NCBI GenBank assembly: GCA_947627465.1
Contig: CANQWD010000030.1
Span: 1 to 33,458 of the forward strand
DNA from: an uncultured Clostridia bacterium
GTDB lineage: Bacteria > Bacillota > Clostridia > Oscillospirales > Ruminococcaceae
Reading direction: 5' to 3'
DNA: 33,458 nucleotides
Position 1 is the first letter of the stretch. The number at the start of each line of letters is the position of its first letter. Positions 15,061 through 22,054 of this stretch are shown one piece after another. The position numbers and the translations under genes were made by a program. Under the pieces are notes generated by a model, which ran no database searches, had not been told where the DNA came from, and saw only the letters and a program-made list of their open reading frames with translations.

Positions 15061-15152
15061 ATTTTAAGCAGCAAGGTTTTCGCTGTACGTTTGTCGCGTT
15101 TCCTTGCTATTACCGTTGGTGTACTAATTTTAGCAACAAGGTTTTCGCTGTA
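15061..15152. repeat. Two direct repeats upstream of the CobU-like gene
   Basis: The segment 15061-15087 recurs at 15126-15152 with few changes (core GCARCAAGGTTTTCGCTGTA), 65 bases apart. A weaker relative occurs at 19744-19765 near the tRNA. They lie in the leader of the minus-strand cobU-like/pilT transcript. The role is unknown. Confidence 0.55.
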
Positions 15153-15171
15153 ATTTTTTTATGCTTTCTTT

Positions 15172-15200
15172 ATTATACCATAACTTTACAAATTTTTCAA
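15172..15200 (-). promoter_or_regulatory. Promoter of the CobU-like/pilT operon
   Basis: On the minus strand TTGAAA (plus 15195-15200) is 17 bases from TATAAT (plus 15172-15177). It is the mirror of the dut promoter. The leader before the start at 15032 is about 130 bases and holds the direct repeats. Confidence 0.75.
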
Positions 15201-15209
15201 TAACTTATC

Positions 15210-15238
15210 TTGAAAATTAAGAAAAAATCTGGTATAAT
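15210..15238 (+). promoter_or_regulatory. Promoter of the dUTPase gene
   Basis: TTGAAA (15210-15215), a 17-base spacer and TATAAT (15233-15238). Together with the divergent promoter it is embedded in a 16-bp perfect inverted repeat (15165-15180 with 15230-15245). Confidence 0.75.
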
Positions 15239-15303
15239 AAAGAAAACGTTTGCCGTTCGCGGTAAAATCGGTATGATAAAGAGACTTTGAAAGGACGATA
15301 ACC

Positions 15304-15795
15304 ATGAAACGAATTGCGGAATTTTTAAAAGTAAGCCCCGAGCGGTTTAAAGCGGATTATCCCGAAAAAGACGCGGAAAGCGTTTACGATTCAATAAAAC
15401 TGCCGCGCCGCGCCACAAGCGGCTCTGCGGGATATGATTTCTTCGCGCCGTTCGATATCGAGCTGAAAGCGGGGGAGACCGCCAAGATACCGACGGGTAT
15501 TCGCGTGAAGATAGAGGACGGCTGGTTTTTATCGTTGTTTCCGCGAAGCGGTTTGGGATTTAAATTCCGTTTGCAGCTTGATAACACGGTCGGCATAATC
15601 GACAGCGACTACTTTAACTCCGACAACGAGGGGCACATTTTCGCAAAGATAACCAACGATTCCAAAGAGGGCAAGACCGTGAACATCGCCGCGGGAACAG
15701 GCTTTATGCAGGGCATTTTCACGGAATTCGGAATAACGCTCGACGACGAAGCCGAGGGAGTGCGCAACGGCGGCTTCGGCAGCACGACAAAATAA
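15304..15795 (+). CDS. dut: dUTP diphosphatase
   Basis: A 163-residue trimeric dUTPase that hydrolyses dUTP to dUMP, keeping uracil out of DNA and supplying dTMP synthesis. Motif 1 is ATSGSAGYDFFAP, motif 2 PRSGLGFK, motif 3 NTVGIIDSDY, motif 4 is represented by AAGTGFMQGIF, and the glycine-rich motif 5 (NGGFGSTTK) is at the C terminus. An N-terminal extension of about 35 residues precedes motif 1. AAAGGA lies upstream of the ATG. The gene is a single unit with its own promoter, next to a phage lysis cassette; phages often carry dut, but nothing here shows that it belongs to the phage remnant. Confidence 0.9.
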   Translation: MKRIAEFLKVSPERFKADYPEKDAESVYDSIKLPRRATSGSAGYDFFAPFDIELKAGETAKIPTGIRVKIEDGWFLSLFPRSGLGFKFRLQLDNTVGIIDSDYFNSDNEGHIFAKITNDSKEGKTVNIAAGTGFMQGIFTEFGITLDDEAEGVRNGGFGSTTK

Positions 15796-15799
15796 TTAT

Positions 15800-15823
15800 C
15801 GCGGCTCTCCGAAAAGAGCCGCG
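15800..15823. terminator. Terminator between dut and the lysozyme gene
   Basis: A 9-bp perfect stem (15800-15808 with 15815-15823) lies between convergent genes. Flanking A/T-rich bases are present on both sides, though the T-run is weak. Confidence 0.65.
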
Positions 15824-15830
15824 ACTTGTA

Positions 15831-16754
15831 TTATTTATAGATCATTTGATTGACGCGTCGCTGTACTTGCTCGTAGTTATACCCTGCGGCGGTCAGCTTT
15901 TTGAAGCGTTCTTCGCCCGCGCCCCATTCGCCGCGAATTACTTCCGTTGCGATTTCGTCGAGCGTTTTTTTAGGCTCGGTTCCGTAGAGTATCTCGTTGA
16001 CGCGTTTTTGCACGTCGTCGTAGCTGTATCCTGCGGCAGTCAGCTTGTCGTAACGCTCCTGTCCCGCGCCCCACAAGCCGTTAATGACTTCCTGCGCCAG
16101 TTCGTCAACGGTCTTTTTCACATCGGGCGGTACGATCGCTTTTGAGTAGCCGTTCAAGCCTTTCTCTTTGATGTATTCGGAGTAGTCGACATATCCCCAA
16201 TCTCGGTCGCAGTCACCCGAAATTCCCGGAACGTTCGCCGCGTCGTACTGCCAAATGCCGTAATCGCCCGTGTAGTAGCACTTTCCGCGGTAATCCGCTA
16301 TCCAAGCGGGGCGTTTTGCGCGGACTTTTTCGTCTACGAAATTCGTGTACCAATATGTAGAGCAGTAAACACCCGCGTAATATCCCGATTTCTCAAGCTC
16401 GCCGCAGAACGCTTCGACAAGCTGCGTGCAGAATCCCTTGCCCTTGTCGAATTGGGATTTTTCCTCGAGATCGAGATACACGGGGAAGTCAAGCTGCTTG
16501 CCTTTAAGTGCCTTGATAAACGCCTGCGCTTCCGCTTTTCCTTGCTCTATCGAGCTTGCGTAGCTGTACCAATACGCGCCGACTTTCAAGCCGTTGTTTT
16601 TGGCGTTTGCATAGTTGGTCTCCCAAGTCGGGACAGTTGAAACGGAATATCCCGCTTTGACGATAACGAACTCCACGCCCGACGCCTTGACTTTTTTGAA
16701 GTCGATGTCGCCTTGTATACCGCTTACGTCGATACCTTTCAAATTTACGCTCAT
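15831..16754 (-). CDS. Phage-type endolysin: GH25 muramidase with two CW_7 repeats
   Basis: A 307-residue lysozyme. The N-terminal GH25 barrel (about 1-200) has the typical GIDVSGIQGDIDF opening with Asp9 and the acidic DLE at 95-97. Two cell-wall-binding CW_7 (Cpl-7) repeats follow at about 215-256 and 264-307, each with TxDE(I/L)AxEVIxGxWGAGxER. It would cut the glycan strands of peptidoglycan. No signal peptide is seen, so release needs the holin encoded just upstream, whose stop codon overlaps this start (ATGA). AAGGAGG precedes the ATG. It is the last gene of the phage cassette. Confidence 0.93.
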   Translation of the reverse strand: MSVNLKGIDVSGIQGDIDFKKVKASGVEFVIVKAGYSVSTVPTWETNYANAKNNGLKVGAYWYSYASSIEQGKAEAQAFIKALKGKQLDFPVYLDLEEKSQFDKGKGFCTQLVEAFCGELEKSGYYAGVYCSTYWYTNFVDEKVRAKRPAWIADYRGKCYYTGDYGIWQYDAANVPGISGDCDRDWGYVDYSEYIKEKGLNGYSKAIVPPDVKKTVDELAQEVINGLWGAGQERYDKLTAAGYSYDDVQKRVNEILYGTEPKKTLDEIATEVIRGEWGAGEERFKKLTAAGYNYEQVQRRVNQMIYK

Positions 16755-16975
16755 ATATCCTCCTTTTTATCCGAAACGGCGGCGGAGCCGGACGAATCCG
16801 CCAGCCCCTCGCCCAAAACATAACCTACAACGGACGCGCCGCTTAGGATCGCGCCCGATATTTTATCGGCTTCCTCCTGTGAGCCGCCGAATATCACTAT
16901 CATTCCCGCGATAAATCCCGCAAGAGACACCCAGAATTTTCTCGAAGTAAGCTTGCGCTTCCAATTTATTTTCAT
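16751..16975 (-). CDS. Phage holin
   Basis: A 74-residue protein with a basic N terminus (KINWKRKLTSRKFW), two hydrophobic segments (about 15-30 and 42-56) and a charged C-terminal tail. The form and its position directly before the endolysin, with a 4-base overlap, fit phage holins of Firmicutes. It would form membrane lesions that let the GH25 enzyme reach the wall. AAAGGAG lies upstream of the ATG. Confidence 0.85.
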   Translation of the reverse strand: MKINWKRKLTSRKFWVSLAGFIAGMIVIFGGSQEEADKISGAILSGASVVGYVLGEGLADSSGSAAVSDKKEDI

Positions 16976-16996
16976 AAACGTTCTCCTTTCCGAAAA

Positions 16997-17218
16997 TCAA
17001 TCATCGCGCTCCTCGAGCCTCTCCATTCTATGCGAAAGCTGCTCGATCTGTTCCTCGACAACTGGCATTCTCCGCGCGAAGTTGTTGTGTTCCGCAACGC
17101 GCCTTTCAAGCTGCTCTATGCGGTACGCTGTCAGCTTTGAGCTTACCAAAATTCCGCCAAACGAGCCGCCGAGCGTGCCGATAAGCGATATCACCGCGCA
17201 AATTACCGTGCTGTCCAT
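16997..17218 (-). CDS. Small membrane-coiled-coil phage protein (XhlA-like)
   Basis: A 73-residue protein with one N-terminal membrane segment (about residues 5-25) followed by a charged coiled coil (YRIEQLERRVAEHNN...EEQIEQLSHRMERLEE). This is the mirror order of XhlA (coil first, membrane last), but such short proteins are usual between the tail-fibre gene and the holin in Clostridia prophages. It is probably part of the lysis machinery or anchors it; the function is inferred. Its ribosome binding site GAGGTGA includes the stop codon of the upstream appendage gene. Confidence 0.65.
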   Translation of the reverse strand: MDSTVICAVISLIGTLGGSFGGILVSSKLTAYRIEQLERRVAEHNNFARRMPVVEEQIEQLSHRMERLEERDD

Positions 17219-17222
17219 ACCG

Positions 17223-19169
17223 TCACCTCATTTCCACGCTGATTATATGGTCGTTTATGCGCTCGATAACGAAAAACGTTTTGTGGCATTCCCAACCGTC
17301 GGCTTTTGTGGCGATACCGCCCGCGCCGCATTTCGCGAAGCCGCCCGAAACGCATGTTCCGTCATCGCGAAGCGGCAAAACGCCGACCATTCCAACCGCG
17401 CTCCATTCGGGGCGGTCTTTGCGCTCAACGTACTCTTGCGACGAGTCGTAGTTCGGATTTTGAACAGTCTGTTTTTCGGTATGCGAACCGACTTTCACGG
17501 AAATCAGCTTGCCGTTTTCGTCCTCGCGCTCCTCGTAATCGTCAACCCCAATATCCTTATAAATAAGCTCGTTGAACTCGTCGCGCTGCCAACGCCCGAG
17601 CCAGTCCTCGTCTCCGTTTCCGATTACGCTCGGGTTGCCCGACGTTATGCCGACAATGTAATCCTCGGGTTCTGCTTTATGCAGTTTTCCGTCTTTTATG
17701 GTTACGAAATAACCGCGCCTGTCCTCGTTTTCGGCGTTATCGTCAAACCACGGTTTAATGTATTCGGCATAGTCCGCGCCGCTTGTTGTGTACGCCTTTA
17801 AGCCGTAGGTCGTTCCCGACGTATCAACGCGGAATATATTTTTCAGTTCAACATCGCTGCCAGTGCGCTGATATTCATTATAATCAAGTTTTTTAGGGCT
17901 TTCGCTTATCTCAAGAGTGGAGCCGTGACCCCAGCCGATGGTTAAAGCCGAATCGGTTTTCGGAACGTTAAGAATTCCCAAAACCGTATCACAAGCGCGC
18001 CCCGTAAGAGTTTTACTGCCCGCGGCAAAGCTGCATTCGTGCTCGGCTTTCGTGTACCAGCCTTGCGCGTGCGAACGATTGGCGGCGGCTATGCAGTAAC
18101 CGCCCTCGGTGTGTGCGCCAATGGTGTTCGGGCGAGTCACTGTGGAGTAACCTTCCGCATGCGAGTAGTTTCCGTAAGCAAGTGTACAGCTTCCCTCCGC
18201 GTGAGAGCGTATTCCGGATGCGTCGGTGTCTTTACCCTCGGCGTGTGAATAGTCGCCATTGGCAGATGTGCCGTCGCCTTCGGCGTGCGAGGTATCTCCT
18301 GTTGCTTTTGATAAGCGTCCCTCGGCATGAGAACGATCGCCCTCAGCGGTTGTTTCTTCGCCCTCGGTGTGTGAAGCCTGTCCTTTTGCAGAAGTGCCCC
18401 CTCCCTCTGCGTGCGAAATCTCTCCTGTCGCGGTTGTGCGAAATCCCTCGGCATGAGAACGCATTCCCTCGGCGGTCGTTTCTTCGCCCTCGGCGTGAGC
18501 GCTTGTTCCGGATGCGATAGTGCCCGCTCCCTCGGCGTGTGTGGCAAAATTTGCCGCTGCTGTACCGCTTCCCTCTGCGTGCGAACGGCTTCCCGCGGCG
18601 GTCGTTTCGCAGCCTTCTGCGTGAGAGTATGCTTCAACGGCGCTCGTATGGTAGCCCTCCGCGTGGGAGTATCCCCCCTCGGCACTGCAATTTTCTCCCT
18701 CTGCGTGTGAAGCCTGTCCGGACGCAATACTGAAAATGCCCTCCGAAAACGAATACGTACCCGTTGATTCGCACCTTGTTCCCATTGACACCGCGCAATC
18801 GGCGGTCGCTTCGCCGTTGAACGAAAACGTTCCCGTTCCAACGGGGTTTTCCGCGTCCATTTTTAAGTCAAGATCTACGTCGGAGCCGCCTCCGGAGCCT
18901 GAACTTACAGCGGAGATATTTATGCTGTCATGATCTTGACCCGTAAGCTCTGTTTTGCCCTCGCCCAGTAAATACACCGTTCCGTTGGTAGTGCTGATAA
19001 GTTTCGCCGCGCCCGCGGGTATCTCTGCCACATCATCAGCGCCCTCGCTGATGTTTGGATTTTTAGAGGCGTAGATCGTCTTTTTTCCTAAATTGTGCAC
19101 GATCGTGTTAAAACCGCCCAAATCGCTGACGCTCTGTTCTTCACCTGTTAACGTTACTGTTTTTATCAT
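17223..19169 (-). CDS. Phage appendage protein with YadA-head-like repeats and Peptidase_G2 autocleavage domain
   Basis: A 648-residue protein. The N-terminal part (1-90) is a small beta domain, followed by a Gly/Ser linker (90-96). From residue 154 to about 370 there are 16 repeats of about 14 residues, each with a SHAEG-type core (variants THAEG, AHAEG, HTEG, HAQG), the pattern of left-handed trimeric beta-rolls in YadA heads. The C-terminal third holds SGADYAEYIKPW...NEDRRGYFVT and matches the Peptidase_G2 IMC domain of phage pre-neck appendages, an intramolecular chaperone that cuts itself off after trimerisation. TAAGGAGG precedes the ATG. It would be a trimeric fibre for surface binding. 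It heads the lysis genes, with no other phage structural gene present. Confidence 0.88.
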   Translation of the reverse strand: MIKTVTLTGEEQSVSDLGGFNTIVHNLGKKTIYASKNPNISEGADDVAEIPAGAAKLISTTNGTVYLLGEGKTELTGQDHDSINISAVSSGSGGGSDVDLDLKMDAENPVGTGTFSFNGEATADCAVSMGTRCESTGTYSFSEGIFSIASGQASHAEGENCSAEGGYSHAEGYHTSAVEAYSHAEGCETTAAGSRSHAEGSGTAAANFATHAEGAGTIASGTSAHAEGEETTAEGMRSHAEGFRTTATGEISHAEGGGTSAKGQASHTEGEETTAEGDRSHAEGRLSKATGDTSHAEGDGTSANGDYSHAEGKDTDASGIRSHAEGSCTLAYGNYSHAEGYSTVTRPNTIGAHTEGGYCIAAANRSHAQGWYTKAEHECSFAAGSKTLTGRACDTVLGILNVPKTDSALTIGWGHGSTLEISESPKKLDYNEYQRTGSDVELKNIFRVDTSGTTYGLKAYTTSGADYAEYIKPWFDDNAENEDRRGYFVTIKDGKLHKAEPEDYIVGITSGNPSVIGNGDEDWLGRWQRDEFNELIYKDIGVDDYEEREDENGKLISVKVGSHTEKQTVQNPNYDSSQEYVERKDRPEWSAVGMVGVLPLRDDGTCVSGGFAKCGAGGIATKADGWECHKTFFVIERINDHIISVEMR

Positions 19170-19196
19170 TGTTATCCTCCTTAAATTAAATGTATT

Positions 19197-19313
19197 TTAG
19201 TTAACGTTCCTCCTTTCAAGCTTATGGTAGCTCATATAAAACTGCAAATAACTGCACTCTTTTTTGTCGTGCCATGACCGTATGATCTTGTGCTCTTCGT
19301 ATGCGGGGTCTCT
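19197..19313 (-). pseudogene. Possible 3' remnant of a gene upstream of the appendage
   Basis: An open frame of 38 codons without its own start or ribosome binding site ends at TAA (19197-19199). Its translation (with RDPAYEEHKIIRSWHDKKEC) reads like protein, and its last codons contain an AAAGGAGG. Upstream the frame closes just before the tRNA promoter. It may be the tail of the preceding phage gene, cut by the event that brought the tRNA next to it. Weak evidence. Confidence 0.3.
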
Positions 19314-19335
19314 TTATATTTTTTTAAAAAAGGTA

Positions 19336-19364
19336 TTGACAAACAGTAAATAATGTGGTATAAT
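19336..19364 (+). promoter_or_regulatory. Promoter of tRNA-Leu
   Basis: TTGACA (19336-19341), a 17-base spacer and TATAAT (19359-19364): an exact consensus promoter 19 bases ahead of the tRNA. Confidence 0.85.
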
Positions 19365-19382
19365 ATTAAAGTAATTTGATTC

Positions 19383-19469
19383 GCCGGTGTGTTGGAATTG
19401 GCAGACGAGACGGACTCAAAATCCGTTGGGAGCAATCCCGTGTGGGTTCAAGTCCCACCACCGGCACCA
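19383..19469 (+). tRNA. tRNA-Leu (anticodon CAA)
   Basis: The acceptor GCCGGTG (19383-19389) pairs with CACCGGC (19459-19465). The anticodon stem ACGGA/TCCGT holds the loop CTCAAAA, anticodon CAA, which reads UUG. A long class II variable arm (GGGAGCAATCCC) and a T arm GTGGG-TTCAAGT-CCCAC follow. The discriminator is A and CCA is encoded (19467-19469). Total 87 bases. Confidence 0.96.
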
Positions 19470-19490
19470 AGATGTTCTGACAAAAAAGAT

Positions 19491-19534
19491 ATTATGCCCG
19501 CAAACGGCTTTGCAAAGCCAATTGTGGGCATAAT
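19491..19534 (+). terminator. Hairpin downstream of tRNA-Leu
   Basis: A 13-position stem (19491-19503 with 19522-19534, one mismatch) encloses an inner GGCTTTGCAAAGCC. The tail TTCTGT is weak, but the position 22 bases after the tRNA suits a terminator. Confidence 0.5.
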
Positions 19535-19641
19535 TTCTGTCAAAAACAGGATTCACAGTCCACAGATATTTTCGACACGAAACAGGACTTGAACCCCCAC
19601 CTACAAAATTTTTTCGGTTGAATTTGGATAATTTAACGAAA

Positions 19642-19693
19642 GCGCCTGTGATAGATTTCTCAATTATGAGAGACCAATCATGGGCGATTTTTT
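19642..19693 (+). terminator. Terminator-like hairpin of repeat unit 1
   Basis: An imperfect long stem (GCGCCTGTGAT... with ...ATCATGGGCG) around AATTAT is followed by six T residues at 19688-19693. Confidence 0.5.
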
Positions 19694-19798
19694 CGTTTCC
19701 GAGGTCTTGACAAAAAAGATTTTGACAGGACTTGGACCCTTTTAGCAACAAAATTTTTGCTGGTGAAATTGGGCAGATTGCCCAAAGCTATAGAGAAA

Positions 19799-19852
19799 GC
19801 GCCTGTAAGTTACTTTCCCATTTATGGAAGGTAATTTACAGGCGCTTTTTTT
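19799..19852 (+). terminator. Strong terminator of repeat unit 2
   Basis: A 20-position stem (19799-19818 with 19826-19845, two mismatched or wobble positions) is followed by seven T residues (19846-19852). Confidence 0.8.
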
Positions 19853-19928
19853 GTTTTCCGACAAAGTTCGGAACAAAATCACGTTTATCGCCCCGCTAGG
19901 GGTAGAAACAAATTATGGAGGAATCACT

Positions 19929-20177
19929 ATGAACAATGAAAACAAGCAGCCCAAACCCAACTGTCCGCTGATCGGGGAAAATGGAAATATCTTCAATCTC
20001 GTCGGGCTGGCATCAAGGACGTTGAAGAGAAACGGTATGTCGACGGAAGCGTCCGAAATGACGAAAAAAGTCTTCGGAAGCAGCAGCTACGAGGAAGCCC
20101 TTGGGATCATTGGCGAGTACGTCAACATTACCTCGGTCGATGATCCCGATGAGGATTTTAATTTGAAAATGGAGTAA
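19929..20177 (+). CDS. Small mobile-element protein, unknown
   Basis: An 82-residue acidic protein with the pattern NCPLIGENGNIFNLVGLASRTLKRNGM...EEALGIIGEYVNI, which I recognise as a small conserved protein of Firmicutes integrative elements without assigned function. The start is ATG 19929, with TGGAGG 8 bases upstream; the frame is open further upstream through the terminator hairpin, which is not credible coding DNA. It is followed after 13 bases by the large ArdA-like gene. It ends NLKME. Confidence 0.65.
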   Translation: MNNENKQPKPNCPLIGENGNIFNLVGLASRTLKRNGMSTEASEMTKKVFGSSSYEEALGIIGEYVNITSVDDPDEDFNLKME

Positions 20178-20190
20178 AAGGGGGACCAAC

Positions 20191-21645
20191 ATGATCAAAG
20201 CAACAATTCAGAACAATCCGTACTGTACAGAGATACGCTTCCCTTGCTCGGAAACGGAGCTGTCGAAAAAACTCGGCGAACTTAGAATGTTTACGGAACA
20301 CCTCGCGCCTATGGCGACGGTTCTCGAAATCGAACCCGAGGAGCTGTCCGTGCTGACGGACTGTGATGTTTCACTTGACGCGCTGAACTATCTCGGCAAG
20401 CGTATGGACGGCATGAGCAAAGGTGAACGTGATCAGTTCCTCGCCGTACTGTGCTGTCAGGAGATCAGCGAGGGGTGGGGGCTGAAAAACATTATCAACC
20501 TCACCTTTAACTTAGAAAGGTTCACGCTTATAGAGGATACGGATGACGTGGAACGGATCGGACGAACACATATGCTGAATGTCCGCGGCTTCCTTTCGGA
20601 GTCCGAATACAATAACGGCGAATGGCTTGCCGAACAGGGCGAGAAACTTATAAATTTCGGCAGCGGAATCGACACCGAATACGGCAAGATTTATATTAAT
20701 AAGGATGTGCCATTCGAGGAAATCTTCAACGGTACGACATTCCCCACATATTATTGCGAATCGAATTCGGTTGCGGGAGTCGAGATCGGTTATGACAGCC
20801 TGATTGAACTTGTGGAAATACCGTGCGAGGATATCGCAATTAAAAAGGCGCTTTGCAGGCTTGACGCGGACAGCTTAAAGGACTGCAGAATTTCGGTCGA
20901 TTTGACCCGGGATATTTCCGACGAGTGGTCGGAGAAGATATCCGAGGTTGAAAAGACAAAAGACCTGTTTGGACTAAATAATTTGTTGAAACCCGTAGAC
21001 TTTAGTGTGAAGCAACAGCACGAAAGTATTTTCCAAAAGGAACTCGCGCGGAGATTGTGCGGCGAGGGATACACAGTCACAACCGACGGAGATTGGCTTA
21101 CGGTTATGTTGAACGGCGCTTCGGTTGTGAAAATTTCCGATAAAGATATTCTGTACACCGACGGGAATTTTTACGATAAAGATAGGTCGGGAGTTTCTCC
21201 ATTATCTCAAATCGTGCGCGAAATTTACGATTACTGCGCTGCCTACGAAAAAGCTGCACCGCTGAAAGCGGAGGGTTTATCGGAAAATTATCGCTGCCTT
21301 TCGGAGTTTAACGGAACGGTGCTTGCGGCAAAGCATACCGAGTACGGCTTCGAGTTTGTCACATGGGATAGAACCTATGACGGAAAAGCGCTTTGTCAGG
21401 GCAATTACTTTGAGAATTATGCGGCGGCAAAAGAAAATTTCGCAACCCGATCCGGACTTATAAATAAGGATAAGCTGTTCAGCACGGAAGAACTTGAACG
21501 GATCGGGAAATGTGTGGAGTTCACCATGCACAACTGCGGCGATCTCAATTTTGACGATTGCGAACGTCTTAAAAATCTGAACGCAAAAATCTCAGAGCAC
21601 CTTCCCGAACAGCAGCAAAGTGCAGCTCCGGAATTGTCGATGTGA
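20191..21645 (+). CDS. Large mobile-element protein with ArdA-like N-terminal half
   Basis: A 484-residue acidic protein without membrane spans. The first 230 residues, with ALNYLGKRMDGMSKGERDQF and LKNIINLTFNLERFTLIEDTDD followed by a Gly-Arg-(T) segment, resemble proteins of Clostridia conjugative elements that are usually labelled antirestriction ArdA. ArdA mimics B-form DNA and blocks type I restriction during entry. The later half (about 255-480) is of unknown type; it contains EKELARRLCGEGYTVTTDGDWLTV-like beta segments. It ends PELSM, a tail shared with two later proteins. GGGGGACC lies upstream of the ATG. The antirestriction role is a family-level guess. Confidence 0.5.
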   Translation: MIKATIQNNPYCTEIRFPCSETELSKKLGELRMFTEHLAPMATVLEIEPEELSVLTDCDVSLDALNYLGKRMDGMSKGERDQFLAVLCCQEISEGWGLKNIINLTFNLERFTLIEDTDDVERIGRTHMLNVRGFLSESEYNNGEWLAEQGEKLINFGSGIDTEYGKIYINKDVPFEEIFNGTTFPTYYCESNSVAGVEIGYDSLIELVEIPCEDIAIKKALCRLDADSLKDCRISVDLTRDISDEWSEKISEVEKTKDLFGLNNLLKPVDFSVKQQHESIFQKELARRLCGEGYTVTTDGDWLTVMLNGASVVKISDKDILYTDGNFYDKDRSGVSPLSQIVREIYDYCAAYEKAAPLKAEGLSENYRCLSEFNGTVLAAKHTEYGFEFVTWDRTYDGKALCQGNYFENYAAAKENFATRSGLINKDKLFSTEELERIGKCVEFTMHNCGDLNFDDCERLKNLNAKISEHLPEQQQSAAPELSM

Positions 21646-21653
21646 GGTGCGAT

Positions 21654-22053
21654 ATGAAGATAAAATTTAAAAGCGCTTGGCACAGAAAGACGTTTACGGA
21701 GTATATCACCGAAAATGTGAAAAATCCATATCTCAGCCGCAACGAATATATCGCGGCTGTTTTTTTATTGTCCGCAGATAAGTTTTTGTGGAAGAAAGCG
21801 CGGGGTGCGCTGACCGGATATTCCGTCAACTTCAAAAGCCTTGATATAGCGGGAATATCCACCGAGGGTTATGCGTTATTTACGGCGGCAAAAGCGGTAT
21901 ATCACGGCAGCGCGGACATTTCAATAAATGAATTGGGCGATGTGAATTTAATTGGGCGATGTGAATTTAATTGACGATTCCACCGTTATGACCATATTTG
22001 CGGGAATTATGCTGTTCAGGGACGGCATTGGACTGCTGAATTGGAGGACTTAA
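21654..22053 (+). pseudogene. Mobile-element protein frameshifted by a 19-bp tandem duplication
   Basis: It starts at ATG 21654 with GAGGTG upstream and reads for 106 residues to TGA at 21972. The unit 21931-21949 is repeated exactly at 21950-21968, which shifts the frame by one. If one copy is removed the frame stays open for 126 residues and stops at TAA 22051-22053, one base before the next gene's ATG, as expected for the original gene. The lost tail includes a hydrophobic VMTIFAGIMLF segment. I do not recognise the family; an FKSxxHRxxF opening recalls DUF6075-like proteins, but weakly. The gene is either freshly broken or reversible by slippage. Confidence 0.75.
21931..21968 (+). repeat. 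19-bp perfect tandem duplication
   Basis: Two identical 19-base units (21931-21949 and 21950-21968), followed by the start of a third (AATTGAC). 19 is not a multiple of 3, so copy number sets the reading frame. Confidence 0.95.
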
Positions 22054-22054
22054 C

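Larger units (their letters stand above)
19582..19852. repeat. Tandemly repeated units with tRNA-3'-end-like segment and terminator
   Basis: Two related units, 19582-19693 and 19725-19852, share ACAGGACTTG(A/G)ACCC, ACAAAATTTTT...GAA(A/T)TTGG and a final hairpin starting GCGCCTGT. The first 12 bases (19585-19596, GGACTTGAACCC) are the exact reverse complement of the T-arm segment of the tRNA (19444-19455). No gene is visible in 19470-19928. Confidence 0.6.

Noticed and set aside
17900-18720. Periodic array considered as a CRISPR
   Set aside because: The period of 42 bases stays in frame, units are degenerate, there are no constant repeats with unique spacers, and no cas genes are present.
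18137-18841. Frame of 234 codons across the appendage repeats
   Set aside because: An out-of-frame reading of the 42-base repeat array; its repetitive Arg/Pro content mirrors the SHAEG repeats.
19582-19600. Possible second tRNA
   Set aside because: Only a T-arm-like segment is present; no acceptor, anticodon or D arm can be paired around it.
19416-19751. Minus-strand frame over tRNA-Leu with a WDLNPHG-like string
   Set aside because: This string is a well-known false protein produced by the reverse strand of tRNA genes.
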